Of a stretch of DNA of 64,000 nucleotides, positions 19,218-28,151 are shown in pieces. A model generated the notes under the pieces. The model was not told the DNA's origin. It did no database searches and was given only the letters and a program-made list of their open reading frames with translations. Source of the stretch: JAVJSU01 sp040219275 (GTDB lineage Bacteria; Chloroflexota; Anaerolineae; Aggregatilineales; Phototrophicaceae); assembly GCA_040219275.1 (NCBI GenBank), contig JAVJSU010000014.1, forward strand, positions 1 through 64,000, written 5' to 3'. Position 1 is the stretch's first letter; each line of letters starts with the position of its first letter. The translations under genes were made by a program, and so were the position numbers.

Positions 19218-20920
19218 GAGCTTGCCCCTCCGTTTAATGTGTAGCCGTCAGAATGTTGTCCGTTGCCATTGACTGTACCATTCAGTGAAGATGGGCGTTC
19301 CGGTTCAGTTTCTGATTTTGGCGCACTCAGGCGGATCGCACCGTGTTCTGCGCCGAGCGTTTGAGATAATTCTTTCAGGGTGATCTGAAGCAAGTCCGTC
19401 ACTGTACCGGCAGATTCAAATTGCCCGACGACCTCGTTAATGCGTTGTTCTTGATAGGTGGATAACTGTGTTTCTTCAAACAGGCGGGCGTTATCAAGGC
19501 TGACGGCTAAACGGCTGGAAATTGTTTGGAGCATTTCCAGCATGTCATGCCGTGCGAAGCCATCATCGCCTAATTTTACCTCAATCGCGCCCAGCACCTC
19601 ACCGCCAAGCGAGATCGGCACGGCGAGGGTATGCCCATCACTACCCAAGATGCCATCATGACGCTCTATGGCATCTAGCATCGCTGTCGTCCATGCGGCA
19701 TCGGTGGTAATGACATTGCCATCAAACGCAATCCCATCTACGACGGACTGATCTTGAAGATAATCGACCCACGCATCACGGCTCAGTTGTTGGTTCAACC
19801 GTTGAATTTCGCGTAGGTTGGATTCTGATTCGAAAAATAGACGTTTGTTTTCCTGAATATTCATGTCCTGCGCTTCAAATAGGCGGGCATTACGGATGGA
19901 AACACCCAGCTGATTCGCCATCACTTGGAGCGTCTTGACTTCACTTTCATTAAAAGCGTCAAGTTGCGTGCTTTGTACATCCAGCGCGCCGATGATCGTA
20001 TCGCCATCAAAAATCGGCAGAGCCAACTCCGCACGCGTATTCGGTAGCAATTCATTACGGGCATGGATTGATTTACGATCACCCTCATTTTCACGGGCGA
20101 TGACTACTTCGCCGGAAAGCGTGACGCGCCCGATAACACTGCGCGACCCTACCGGCAGGCGATGTTTACGCGCCAGCAATTCACGCCCGGCGCTCCCCGT
20201 ACTCGCAACCAGATCAGCATATTCGCGGTCTTCATCCACAAGGAAAATCTGCACATGATAATATGCGAAACGATCACGGATCAGGTCTACCGAACGGTTG
20301 AACACGTCTTCTACTGAGAGCAGTTGGATGGTGATTTGTCCGATCTCTGACGCGGCCTGTAGCAATTCCTGTGCACGTGTGGCGTTATAAATAGATGTAC
20401 GGAAAATGTTATTAAAATAACGTACAGAAACACTTAAGAGAACGTGCGCCAGAACAATCATATTGGCAGTTAATAGCGTGAAAAATTCACCGGCGGACAG
20501 TCTTATAAGAGGGATCAACGTATATAGCTCATAGGAAACGAAGATGACTACAGGTATCAGAATATAGAGCGGCAAAAACATGGTGGCTACGAAGATCAGT
20601 AGGATGCTCCATCCTATCATAAGGAAGCTGGATTGTAAGGTAAATCCAAATCCACAAATCAGTAGAACAACGATAATCGTTACCAGATTCACATTTTCTG
20701 GATATTGGCGTAAGTGCAACAAAGCACCCGCGAATACGGCAATCATCGCTACTGCCAGTAGAAAGTCGACATCCACAACATCCCATATGCTCTGGGCATT
20801 CATAACAATTGCTACAACAGAAAGTGCTAGTGGGAGTATCATCACAACTAGCAACACCTGTATAAATTGGAACTTCAGTTGACTATAGGTATCTAGTCTG
20901 GATTTGTTTATATTATTCAT
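19214..20920 (-). CDS. Kinase-less multi-TM GAF protein
   Basis: 568 residues from the ATG at 20920, which has a GGGGG-rich ribosome-binding site 6 nt upstream; an in-frame TTG at 20935 lies inside that site and is unlikely. Six hydrophobic helices occupy about 18-170. A full GAF follows (about 188-345), with the string of motifs typical of this operon: a STGSAGRELLARKHRLPVGS-like strand, then VIGRV, ELLPNTRAELALPI and GALDVQS. A shorter second GAF (about 375-480) and the conserved half-GAF tail (about 490-533) complete it; the last 30 residues are polar and Gly/Asn-rich. There is no catalytic domain. It overlaps the preceding gene by 8 bp and the next by ATGA. Confidence 0.88.
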   Translation of the reverse strand: MNNINKSRLDTYSQLKFQFIQVLLVVMILPLALSVVAIVMNAQSIWDVVDVDFLLAVAMIAVFAGALLHLRQYPENVNLVTIIVVLLICGFGFTLQSSFLMIGWSILLIFVATMFLPLYILIPVVIFVSYELYTLIPLIRLSAGEFFTLLTANMIVLAHVLLSVSVRYFNNIFRTSIYNATRAQELLQAASEIGQITIQLLSVEDVFNRSVDLIRDRFAYYHVQIFLVDEDREYADLVASTGSAGRELLARKHRLPVGSRSVIGRVTLSGEVVIARENEGDRKSIHARNELLPNTRAELALPIFDGDTIIGALDVQSTQLDAFNESEVKTLQVMANQLGVSIRNARLFEAQDMNIQENKRLFFESESNLREIQRLNQQLSRDAWVDYLQDQSVVDGIAFDGNVITTDAAWTTAMLDAIERHDGILGSDGHTLAVPISLGGEVLGAIEVKLGDDGFARHDMLEMLQTISSRLAVSLDNARLFEETQLSTYQEQRINEVVGQFESAGTVTDLLQITLKELSQTLGAEHGAIRLSAPKSETEPERPSSLNGTVNGNGQHSDGYTLNGGASS

Positions 20921-22655
20921 TGATTTCCCCCTCAATCTCTACGGAGGGTTTGCCGAGCCGGATAGACACACGATCCGCTTTAATCGCATCACGCAAACCG
21001 CGCACCGCTTCGGTGAGTGTTTTTTCCACACTATTGGTCATCTGTAGGCGACTGCTAATCTGGTTTACGAGCGCTTCTCGTTGTGCCACACGCAGACTTT
21101 CATCGACGAGACGGGCATTTTCTGCCGCCAGACCAAAACGTTCACTGACTTCCTGCACCATTTCGAAATCTTCCGGCGAGAAGTGATGGTCGCTATCCAA
21201 TTCAAATTCCATCGCGCCGACAACCTGCCCGCGTACCCGCAACGGCACGGCGACGATTTGTCGTTCACCCTCGGTCTTCTGGACAAAATGGTTAATGTCT
21301 GCGGCTTCTTGCAACGAGGGTGTCCAGCCACTATCCCCTTCGTGCATATCATCTTCGATCAAATCCAGCGTCATGCCGATTTCGTCCTCTTTCGTCCGCA
21401 AATACTCCACCCATGCCATACCGGTCAGACGCTCGTTCAAGCGTTCAACCTCACGGGCGACTTCGCGTTCTTGTTTGGTCAGGCGTTCATTCTCTTTAAG
21501 ACGCTGTTCCGCCGCCTGAAATTGGCTGACGTTATCAATCGCCAGCGCGGTGCTATCCGCTAATGCTTGAAAGGTGGCGACGAGGTTAATATCGGCGAAA
21601 GCATCAGGATCGCGGCTCTGTAAATCCAGCGCGCCGATGATCCGATCACCAATACGCAGAGGAAATGCCGCTTCAACCGCAGTATCCGGCAAAAGTTCGT
21701 TGCGACGATGCACACTAGTACGTGAACCTGCACGGGCGATAATCGGGTCACTACCCATCGTCACCTGCCCGATAACACTTTCACTGCCGATGTCTAAGGC
21801 GTGGGCACGGGCGATAAGTTGTTTACCCACTTCCCCCGTGCTCGCCACCAGTTTGGCGGTGGTTTCTTCTTCATTTGTAAGGAAAACCTGTGCATGATAA
21901 ACCATACCAAAATTAGCGATCATGCGATCAATAATGTCGTTCAACAAATCATTCAATGTGCCACGTTCAGCGACGTTACGGGCAATTTCAGATACCACCT
22001 GCGCCGTCGTAACGCGATATTCGGTCGCCTCTTCTACACCTTCTTGACGGAAGACCCGTGCATATCTCAGGAACAGGTAAATGACAATCGCGCCGCTAAT
22101 AAATTGTGGCACCATCGTTCCCAATGTAATATTTGAGTCTGCGTATGCGCCGGTACTCGCGTGTATGAAAACGGCGATGAGAGAAAGTCCAAGACCCGCC
22201 AAAATTCCGCGCACGCCAATCAACATCGCGCCGACCACCATCAGCAGAATAATGGCACTGCTCGGCTCACCGGGGGAGTCTGTCGTCACGGTCAGCGCTA
22301 GCACGCCTGTTGTGTACCACATCACGAACGGTCCCCAAGTTGCTACAGGTTTAAACGCCCGCCGTGTCGCGATAAAGATGATTGCCGTTAGTGTGATGAT
22401 CGCATAAAAGATGGTCGCCGGTGCGTTCAATGGAAGTGGTGCGTTGAACGCAATCTCCGCCATCGTATATGCGCCTGTTTCTCCGGGAATTGTCCAATCC
22501 GGCGTGGCAAAGGCATACAACATCCAGAACACGAACATGAATCCTGTAATGGCATAAATCACACGCGCACGATACTTTTCAAGCGGCGTATGATAATGTT
22601 CGATGCTGAACAGGCTTGAAAATATCCTTGACACAGAGGCAAGTGAGTCTGACAT
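20913..22655 (-). CDS. Kinase-less multi-TM GAF protein
   Basis: 580 residues. About six membrane helices (30-50, 80-97, 108-126, 134-150, 151-170, 178-198) precede a full GAF (about 215-375) with VHRRNELLPDTAVEAAFPL and GALDLQS, a long charged coiled coil (about 380-410), a shorter GAF (about 415-515) and the half-GAF tail (about 525-568) ending VSIRLGKP. No output domain. It starts 3 nt after the stop of the six-GAF gene; GGAG of its ribosome-binding site overlaps that stop. Its 3' end reads ATCAATGAATAA and contains the ATG of the next gene, the same junction design as between the genes at 17484 and 15245. Confidence 0.88.
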   Translation of the reverse strand: MSDSLASVSRIFSSLFSIEHYHTPLEKYRARVIYAITGFMFVFWMLYAFATPDWTIPGETGAYTMAEIAFNAPLPLNAPATIFYAIITLTAIIFIATRRAFKPVATWGPFVMWYTTGVLALTVTTDSPGEPSSAIILLMVVGAMLIGVRGILAGLGLSLIAVFIHASTGAYADSNITLGTMVPQFISGAIVIYLFLRYARVFRQEGVEEATEYRVTTAQVVSEIARNVAERGTLNDLLNDIIDRMIANFGMVYHAQVFLTNEEETTAKLVASTGEVGKQLIARAHALDIGSESVIGQVTMGSDPIIARAGSRTSVHRRNELLPDTAVEAAFPLRIGDRIIGALDLQSRDPDAFADINLVATFQALADSTALAIDNVSQFQAAEQRLKENERLTKQEREVAREVERLNERLTGMAWVEYLRTKEDEIGMTLDLIEDDMHEGDSGWTPSLQEAADINHFVQKTEGERQIVAVPLRVRGQVVGAMEFELDSDHHFSPEDFEMVQEVSERFGLAAENARLVDESLRVAQREALVNQISSRLQMTNSVEKTLTEAVRGLRDAIKADRVSIRLGKPSVEIEGEINE

Positions 22656-22658
22656 GGG

Positions 22659-25600
22659 TTACTCCGTGGTGTCCTTATGAGTGGGGTTACCGAGCCGAAT
22701 ACGGGCGCGTTTTGCCCCTAGCGCCTTGCCCAATTCACGGGCAGTTACCGCCATAATGCGGTCAATATCGGTTTGTCGTTGCAATGAGCTACTAATTTCG
22801 TTCACCTGTGCCTTACTTCTCGCCACCCGTTGATTCTGGGTGTAGGCATCTGCACTTTCCAGCGCGACGGCAAGCTGATTAACGAGTTGTTGGAAAATAG
22901 CGATGTCTGTTGTGCTAAAAGCAGACGACGTGAGCTTTCCCACTTCAATCACGCCCTGTACCGTACCGCGTAGATACATCGGCACAGCGACGATAGATTG
23001 CACGTCCATGTCGAAGTTATGGCGTAAATCTGGCAACGACTGAACATTACCGATGTTGACAGTTTGCTGGGTTTGCCAGACTTGTTCGCCAATCGTCCCT
23101 TCAAGGTTCACTGGTTGGGCATCTTGTATATGGATAAACTGCACTCCATCTTGCTGGCGAGCAACCAATTCCATTTCGCCAGTCTCAGTGTTGTAAAGCA
23201 AAATATTGAACTCATCAAATTTCAGGAGATCATGGGCGTTGTGTAGCGTGATTTCCAGAATCTCCCGCATATCAAACGTGGTCTGGATCAACTGGGCGAA
23301 GTTGGCAATCTGCTGAAGTTGTAACGCCTGACGTTGCGTGTTCCGCAACAATAAAATGTTCTGTAGCGTCACCGCCGCTTGATTGGTCATCGTCTGGGCA
23401 GTTTCTAAACTTGCCTCGTCAAGATAATGCTGGGGTTCTGTCAGGTTCAGTTGGATCGAACCGATATAGCCAACACGCGTATCCATCAATGGGACGAGTG
23501 CAAATGCCCGTACGCCAAGCCCCGCAAAAAATGACCGCATGGTGTCGCTGATACGGGCATCTTGCTCAACATCCTCAACTATAATCGGGCGTTCAGTTTC
23601 GACCATCGCATCCTGTAAGTTGGTGTTGCGCGGGGCTTTTCTACCCACGCCCACCATCTCCGGCGCTTCCCCAACCACGCGAAGTAAATGGGGTTGATCG
23701 TCGTTTAGCCACATACTGACAGAGCCAACAGTCAAGGCTTGCAAAATTGCTTCACAGACAATCTCGCCAAGCTGTTCTTCTGTTGTGGCAATGGGCAAAT
23801 TAGATGCTAGCTGGTTAAGTGTTGCCATCACGCGCAACTGATTGCCCAGCAATGCCGCGCCCACCTGTGTATCGCGCACAAGGCGGCGATTTTGCATAAT
23901 GATTTTGAGTTGGGTATATAAGGATCGGAACAAACGCTTTTCTGTCGTGGCAAATTCTTTTTGTTCTTTAAACGCGATAGAGATCATCTGGCGAAGCGTA
24001 TCGTCCTCAAAAATCGGCATCAGGATACCACTATGCACGCCGCGTCGATGTAACGAACGTAAGTCGGGGCGAGTATCCACCAATACATCAAAATTTTCGA
24101 TGAATTCAATATCTTCTGTGATGTTTGCCCATCCCGTCTCGTATTCATGACGATCTGCCTCTGTCATGCGTGCCAGCAAGTCGGTATGGTTCTCACCTTC
24201 GCCCAGTTCCGTGTTGATATAGGCTTCCAATATCATAGAGGTGATTTGAGGCTCCGCACGATCTTCCCACTCAACACGGAGCAGGGTAATATTATCGGCA
24301 TCGCTTGCCATCGTATGCTTCACGGCTTTAAGCACTTCCAGATCACTCTGGGCTTGCATCAACGGTTGGATGCTGTTGTATAAGTTCTGGGTTTCGCTCA
24401 GGCTACGTTCCAGACGCGTCAGCAAACGACGATTCTGCACGACCAAACGTACCTGATCCTGAATCGCCTGATATAAACGGCGTGCGCCGGCATCAAAATC
24501 CTGGGCGGCATCAAACGCAATAAAAATCTGCTGAATCAGCCGATCTTCTTCGCGGATGGGAATAACGATACTGGCATAAATTCCGGCTTCAATTGAATTC
24601 TTCACCGCGGGGCGCGTTTCGCCAATCCTGACGGCATCATCAATGAAATCAATATCGTCGCCCTGCAATGCCCATTCTGCTTTATATTTGTCGATCATCT
24701 CCGGCGTATTGCGGTTAACTAAAACCTTCTCAGGAGAACGTTCGCCGTCTTTGTCGATAATGTCCTGTAACACAACCGCGCTGACATCCTTGTTCGTCAC
24801 ATCCCACTCTACCGCAACAAGTGAAAGCGATTTGGCGTTTTGTGCCAGATTGTGCTTCAGGGTACGCAGTACATCTAACCCGCTCTCCGAAATAAGCAAT
24901 TCGCGGTTGATGTGATAGAGCAATTGCGTTTCGTTGAGGGTGTTCGCCGCACTTGCCAGCAAACGCCGATTTTCCAGCACAATGGCGACCTGATCGGCAA
25001 TGATGAGCAAATTGTCCATCACTAGCGCATCTTGTGAGTTCGTCGTCTCCAGACCATAAACGAGCAACCCGTGTAAATGTGCGCCGATTCGTAAACCAAT
25101 CGTTACCACTTCATCAGGATTTAGGGAATTGAAGAAATCAACATGATTCGTTAAGGCATATTTATCGCGCAGAATATCAAGGCGGGCGTTAGCAAGGGGC
25201 GTACCGGAGCGCACATCTTCGATAATTTTGCTTAAGCGTTGTGCCTCTTCCGGCGTAAAGTGATCTTCAATATCTGGATACTCAACTGTGTTATCCGCAT
25301 GAACAACCGCATTCATATGTACGAGTCTTGGCGTTTCACCATCACGGAGCACAGTATTAAAGCTAACCAGAGCAATAAAGCGCACATTATCCGGCATGAA
25401 GGACATGATCGCCTGTAGCATCTCGGCATGATTGGATGATGTAGAAATCTGCCGGTTGGTTTGCACCAACTGTGAGGCGGTAGATTTTGCTTGCTGTGAG
25501 TCTTCTAATAATCGATTGGCGTAGATAATGAGTGAAATTTGACTCGCCAAACCACGATAAACATCTAACTCAACGGTGGAAAGTGCAGGACGTTGCTCCA

Positions 25601-26087
25601 TGCTATTGATAGCGATGTGTCCAAAAACAATATCGTCTCTGATAAGGGGCATAAGGAGCATGGATTTCAGATGGTATTGTTCTGTCCAAACCGCAAACGC
25701 TGGATTCGCCTCCACGAAGGATGCCATATCCAGCATCGTCGCATCATGGGACGCGATAATACGCCGCAACGAGTCGTTGAGGTCGTCATTGCTAAGCACT
25801 AATTCATGAATGCCTTCAAAGACTTGTTCACGATTGGCGCTGGCAACAGTCCGATAACCGGCAAATTTGCCATCATTATCCAGCAAAAACATATTGACCG
25901 CGACGAATTGTTTCTCGTCCAGCATATGCTGTGCAACGACCTTCGCAACATCTACGAATGTCTTACAGCCGGTCAAGTTGGCGGATGTGACAGCCTGACG
26001 GCGGATTAACTCACTTAAAACTGCAACATCGGGACTATTTAATTCAGATGTTGGGCTGTTCACACAAGCCTCCTCATCCAGCTTCAT
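22659..26087 (-). CDS. Soluble six-GAF protein without catalytic domain
   Basis: 1,142 residues with no membrane segment. GAF-type modules lie at about 20-195, 205-375, 385-555, 565-735, 750-915 and 925-1085, joined by amphipathic helices, and end in the same half-GAF tail (about 1090-1133, ending RARIRLGNP) as the four membrane GAF proteins. Modules 3 and 4 are close duplicates of each other (both carry a ...VEW... strand, an EW/GW..DI.FI segment and a QNRRL end helix), showing internal duplication. With no kinase or receiver it would serve as a cytosolic ligand-sensing or scaffolding subunit. It lies third in the operon, 48 nt after a REC protein, and directly upstream of the membrane GAF genes. 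Confidence 0.9.
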   Translation of the reverse strand: MKLDEEACVNSPTSELNSPDVAVLSELIRRQAVTSANLTGCKTFVDVAKVVAQHMLDEKQFVAVNMFLLDNDGKFAGYRTVASANREQVFEGIHELVLSNDDLNDSLRRIIASHDATMLDMASFVEANPAFAVWTEQYHLKSMLLMPLIRDDIVFGHIAINSMEQRPALSTVELDVYRGLASQISLIIYANRLLEDSQQAKSTASQLVQTNRQISTSSNHAEMLQAIMSFMPDNVRFIALVSFNTVLRDGETPRLVHMNAVVHADNTVEYPDIEDHFTPEEAQRLSKIIEDVRSGTPLANARLDILRDKYALTNHVDFFNSLNPDEVVTIGLRIGAHLHGLLVYGLETTNSQDALVMDNLLIIADQVAIVLENRRLLASAANTLNETQLLYHINRELLISESGLDVLRTLKHNLAQNAKSLSLVAVEWDVTNKDVSAVVLQDIIDKDGERSPEKVLVNRNTPEMIDKYKAEWALQGDDIDFIDDAVRIGETRPAVKNSIEAGIYASIVIPIREEDRLIQQIFIAFDAAQDFDAGARRLYQAIQDQVRLVVQNRRLLTRLERSLSETQNLYNSIQPLMQAQSDLEVLKAVKHTMASDADNITLLRVEWEDRAEPQITSMILEAYINTELGEGENHTDLLARMTEADRHEYETGWANITEDIEFIENFDVLVDTRPDLRSLHRRGVHSGILMPIFEDDTLRQMISIAFKEQKEFATTEKRLFRSLYTQLKIIMQNRRLVRDTQVGAALLGNQLRVMATLNQLASNLPIATTEEQLGEIVCEAILQALTVGSVSMWLNDDQPHLLRVVGEAPEMVGVGRKAPRNTNLQDAMVETERPIIVEDVEQDARISDTMRSFFAGLGVRAFALVPLMDTRVGYIGSIQLNLTEPQHYLDEASLETAQTMTNQAAVTLQNILLLRNTQRQALQLQQIANFAQLIQTTFDMREILEITLHNAHDLLKFDEFNILLYNTETGEMELVARQQDGVQFIHIQDAQPVNLEGTIGEQVWQTQQTVNIGNVQSLPDLRHNFDMDVQSIVAVPMYLRGTVQGVIEVGKLTSSAFSTTDIAIFQQLVNQLAVALESADAYTQNQRVARSKAQVNEISSSLQRQTDIDRIMAVTARELGKALGAKRARIRLGNPTHKDTTE

Positions 26088-26135
26088 TCAGCTTAGCTAA
26101 TTTGTATGGGAAAGTTAGTTGTTTTTTTGGCGCGC

Positions 26136-26555
26136 TTATTTCCACTCCCAGACCTGCTCACCGCTCAGCAAACGGGTGATCTGTGAGGGGAAGCGATCCG
26201 GGTCAAGCGGTTTACCCATGAATCCGTCAAAGCCGGATTTCTGGGCGCGGCGCATCTGGTCTTCGCTGGCTTCCGCCGTGACCGCGCAGACAATCGTCTC
26301 TTTAAGGCGCGGGTTACTACGGACTTTCTGTAGTGCCTGATAGCCGTCCTCATAAGGGAGACGAATATCCATCAAGATCAGGTCGATCCGGGGGAGCGTT
26401 TCCGCAAATTGCACCACCTGCCAGCCAGAAGTTTTCCATTCACAGCGTTGTACACCCATGAATGCCAGCATACGGGCAATCAGGACGAAATTGGGTACGT
26501 TGTCTTCTACCACGAGCACATGGGCTTCACTTGGTTCAATCGGTGTACGAGTCAT
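26136..26555 (-). CDS. Single-domain response regulator (REC only)
   Basis: 139 residues forming one receiver domain: acidic pair E17-D18 in VVEDN, phospho-acceptor D63 in LILMDIRLP, T93 and K115 in GKPLD. The C-terminal 20 residues are a short extension with no DNA-binding or enzymatic output. Single-domain receivers of this type act as phospho-shuttles or by protein contact (known for CheY/DivK/Spo0F-like proteins). It follows the first REC gene of the operon by 10 nt. The likely phosphodonor is the giant histidine kinase, which is the only kinase in this transcription unit. Confidence 0.92.
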   Translation of the reverse strand: MTRTPIEPSEAHVLVVEDNVPNFVLIARMLAFMGVQRCEWKTSGWQVVQFAETLPRIDLILMDIRLPYEDGYQALQKVRSNPRLKETIVCAVTAEASEDQMRRAQKSGFDGFMGKPLDPDRFPSQITRLLSGEQVWEWK

Positions 26556-26565
26556 GGTTATTTAT

Positions 26566-26925
26566 CTACCTTATAAACTGGATAATTTGATCAGCAAAGG
26601 TATCGACATCTATCGGCTTCCCGATGTAACCATCACAACCGGCATTCAAAGATTTTTCTTTGTCTCCCTGCATCACATTTGCGGTGAGGGCGATAATGGG
26701 AAGATGGCGAATTTCCGGCAAACCGCGAATATGCTCTGTCGCGGTCAATCCATCCATGCCTGGCATACTGATATCCATCAGAATGAGGTCAGGTGGATTT
26801 GCCAGCGCCATATCGATACCCGTTTGTGCATCTGCCGCTTCTTCAACATTAATATCCGAAGCCAACAAAATCCGGCGAACCAGCATCCGGTTATTGGGAT
26901 CGTCTTCAATATATAGTACACGCAT
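26566..26925 (-). CDS. Single-domain response regulator, DivK-like (REC only)
   Basis: 119 residues. The start is the ATG at 26925, with AGGAG 9 nt upstream; an in-frame TTG at 26934 directly abuts that site and is rejected. A complete receiver: E8-D9-D10, acceptor D51 in LILMDISMPGMDG, T81 in LTAN and K103 in GKPID. The LTANVMQGD segment is typical of DivK/phosphorelay receivers. It has no output domain. It is the first gene of the eight-gene sensor operon and so sits next to the proposed control region at 26989-27038. Confidence 0.93.
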   Translation of the reverse strand: MRVLYIEDDPNNRMLVRRILLASDINVEEAADAQTGIDMALANPPDLILMDISMPGMDGLTATEHIRGLPEIRHLPIIALTANVMQGDKEKSLNAGCDGYIGKPIDVDTFADQIIQFIR

Positions 26926-26988
26926 GAAGATCAACTCCTACATCTTAAGCCGATGTGTTGTTACTTTATTGATACTCTGCCACAATAA

Positions 26989-27038
26989 TTTAAGACATTT
27001 ACGTTCTTACTCTAATTATTAAACAATTATGTCTTAAA
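26989..27038. promoter_or_regulatory. Inverted-repeat operator candidate upstream of the sensor operon
   Basis: TTTAAGACAT (26989-26998) is matched by a perfect inverted copy ATGTCTTAAA (27029-27038). The half-site centres are 40 bp apart, about four helical turns, and the site lies 64-113 bp before the first operon ATG in AT-rich DNA. A clear -35/-10 pair for the minus strand was not resolved. The rest of the 26935-27328 gap shows only a short GTAGGC/GCCTGC hairpin. Confidence 0.45.
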
Positions 27039-27328
27039 ATCTATCAAGATTGAACTATTCTAACCTGAATCAGCGTTACTCATACAGGATTGTTGCATTA
27101 CGTAGGCTTTATGCCTGCTGAAATCGCACACTGCTGGTCACTCTATAACAGCATACAATGGAATCAGTTGTACAACCCTTAATACTGCTTTTGGTATGAA
27201 AAAATTAATCAAATTAAGGACTGTTTCAGGGAAATATTGCCAATTTCGAGTTTACATTCTTAGCGTCCGGCAACTTTTCTGGTATCCTGAAGGCAGTCGT
27301 TTTCACAGAATAAGAATGGAGTAAATGA

Positions 27329-27814
27329 ATGAAACAGTACGATAAAGCACCTGATATGCAGATTGACCCGACGAAGAATTATGTCGCCCACTTTAAAACC
27401 AACAAAGGTGATTTTGATATTCAGCTTTTTGCTAAAGAAGCACCGATAACTGTAAATAATTTTGTCTTTCTGGCGAAAGACCGTTACTACGATGGTTTGA
27501 CCTTCCACCGCGTGCTGGATAATTTTATGATTCAAGGTGGTGATCCGCGTGGTGATGGGCGTGGCGGTCCTGGCTATAAATTCAATGATGAGAAAAGTGC
27601 ATTAGCGATGAAGCATGAGGGTCCCGGTATATTGAGCATGGCGAATGCCGGTGCGAATACCAATGGTTCACAATTTTTCGTCACCCACATTAAAACAGAC
27701 TGGCTGGATGGCAAGCACGCCGTCTTCGGTAAGGTCATGGGCGACGGTCAAAAAGTGGTGAACATGATCGAACAGGGTGATGTCATCGAAACCCTCACCA
27801 TCAGCGAGAGCTAA
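27329..27814 (+). CDS. Cyclophilin-type peptidyl-prolyl cis-trans isomerase
   Basis: 161 residues, cytosolic (no signal peptide). Core cyclophilin motifs: FHRVLDNFMIQGGDP (catalytic Arg of FHR and the FMIQGGD strand), an ILSMANAGANTNGSQFF segment (ANAG..TNGSQFF active-site loop), and W of DWLDGKHAVFG that contacts cyclosporin in many homologues. It catalyses proline isomerisation during folding. GGAG lies 7 nt before the ATG. It is monocistronic with its own terminator and is divergent from the sensor operon. Confidence 0.95.
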   Translation: MKQYDKAPDMQIDPTKNYVAHFKTNKGDFDIQLFAKEAPITVNNFVFLAKDRYYDGLTFHRVLDNFMIQGGDPRGDGRGGPGYKFNDEKSALAMKHEGPGILSMANAGANTNGSQFFVTHIKTDWLDGKHAVFGKVMGDGQKVVNMIEQGDVIETLTISES

Positions 27815-27842
27815 ATCCCGCGAGTAGACTACAAACGCTAAC

Positions 27843-27875
27843 AAAAAATCCGGTCATTGTGCCGGATTTTTTATT
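27843..27875 (+). terminator. Terminator of the cyclophilin gene
   Basis: AAAAAATCCGG (27843-27853) pairs perfectly with CCGGATTTTTT (27862-27872) over an 8-nt loop; the U-rich side acts as the tail in either direction. Confidence 0.9.
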
Positions 27876-27975
27876 TCATTTGATGTGACTGATATACCAT
27901 TCGAAAACACAGCTCGAATGGCGTAACTTTCCCCTCAACGCCATAGTGACCTTTCTTGTGTGAAAGTCCACAAAA

Positions 27976-28045
27976 ACTCAGTATAATACGCTGAATAAGC
28001 TAGCTTCATGGAAAAAAGCGATCTATAAAGCGCATTATTCGCTTT
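27976..28045 (+). promoter_or_regulatory. Possible -10 box and hairpin ahead of the permease genes
   Basis: The 27876-28151 gap contains a perfect TATAAT within CTCAGTATAATACG (around 27980) but no good -35, and then a 6-bp hairpin AAAGCG/CGCTTT (28027-28045). These may form the promoter and leader of the downstream permease operon. This is weak evidence. Confidence 0.3.
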
Positions 28046-28151
28046 ACAATCACGATCATCTATAAATTTCTCCATAAACAAACGCAACTAACCGTCCGTT
28101 CTATCTCAAAGAGACCACTATGACATCCACAATTCGTAATGGGAAATCACG

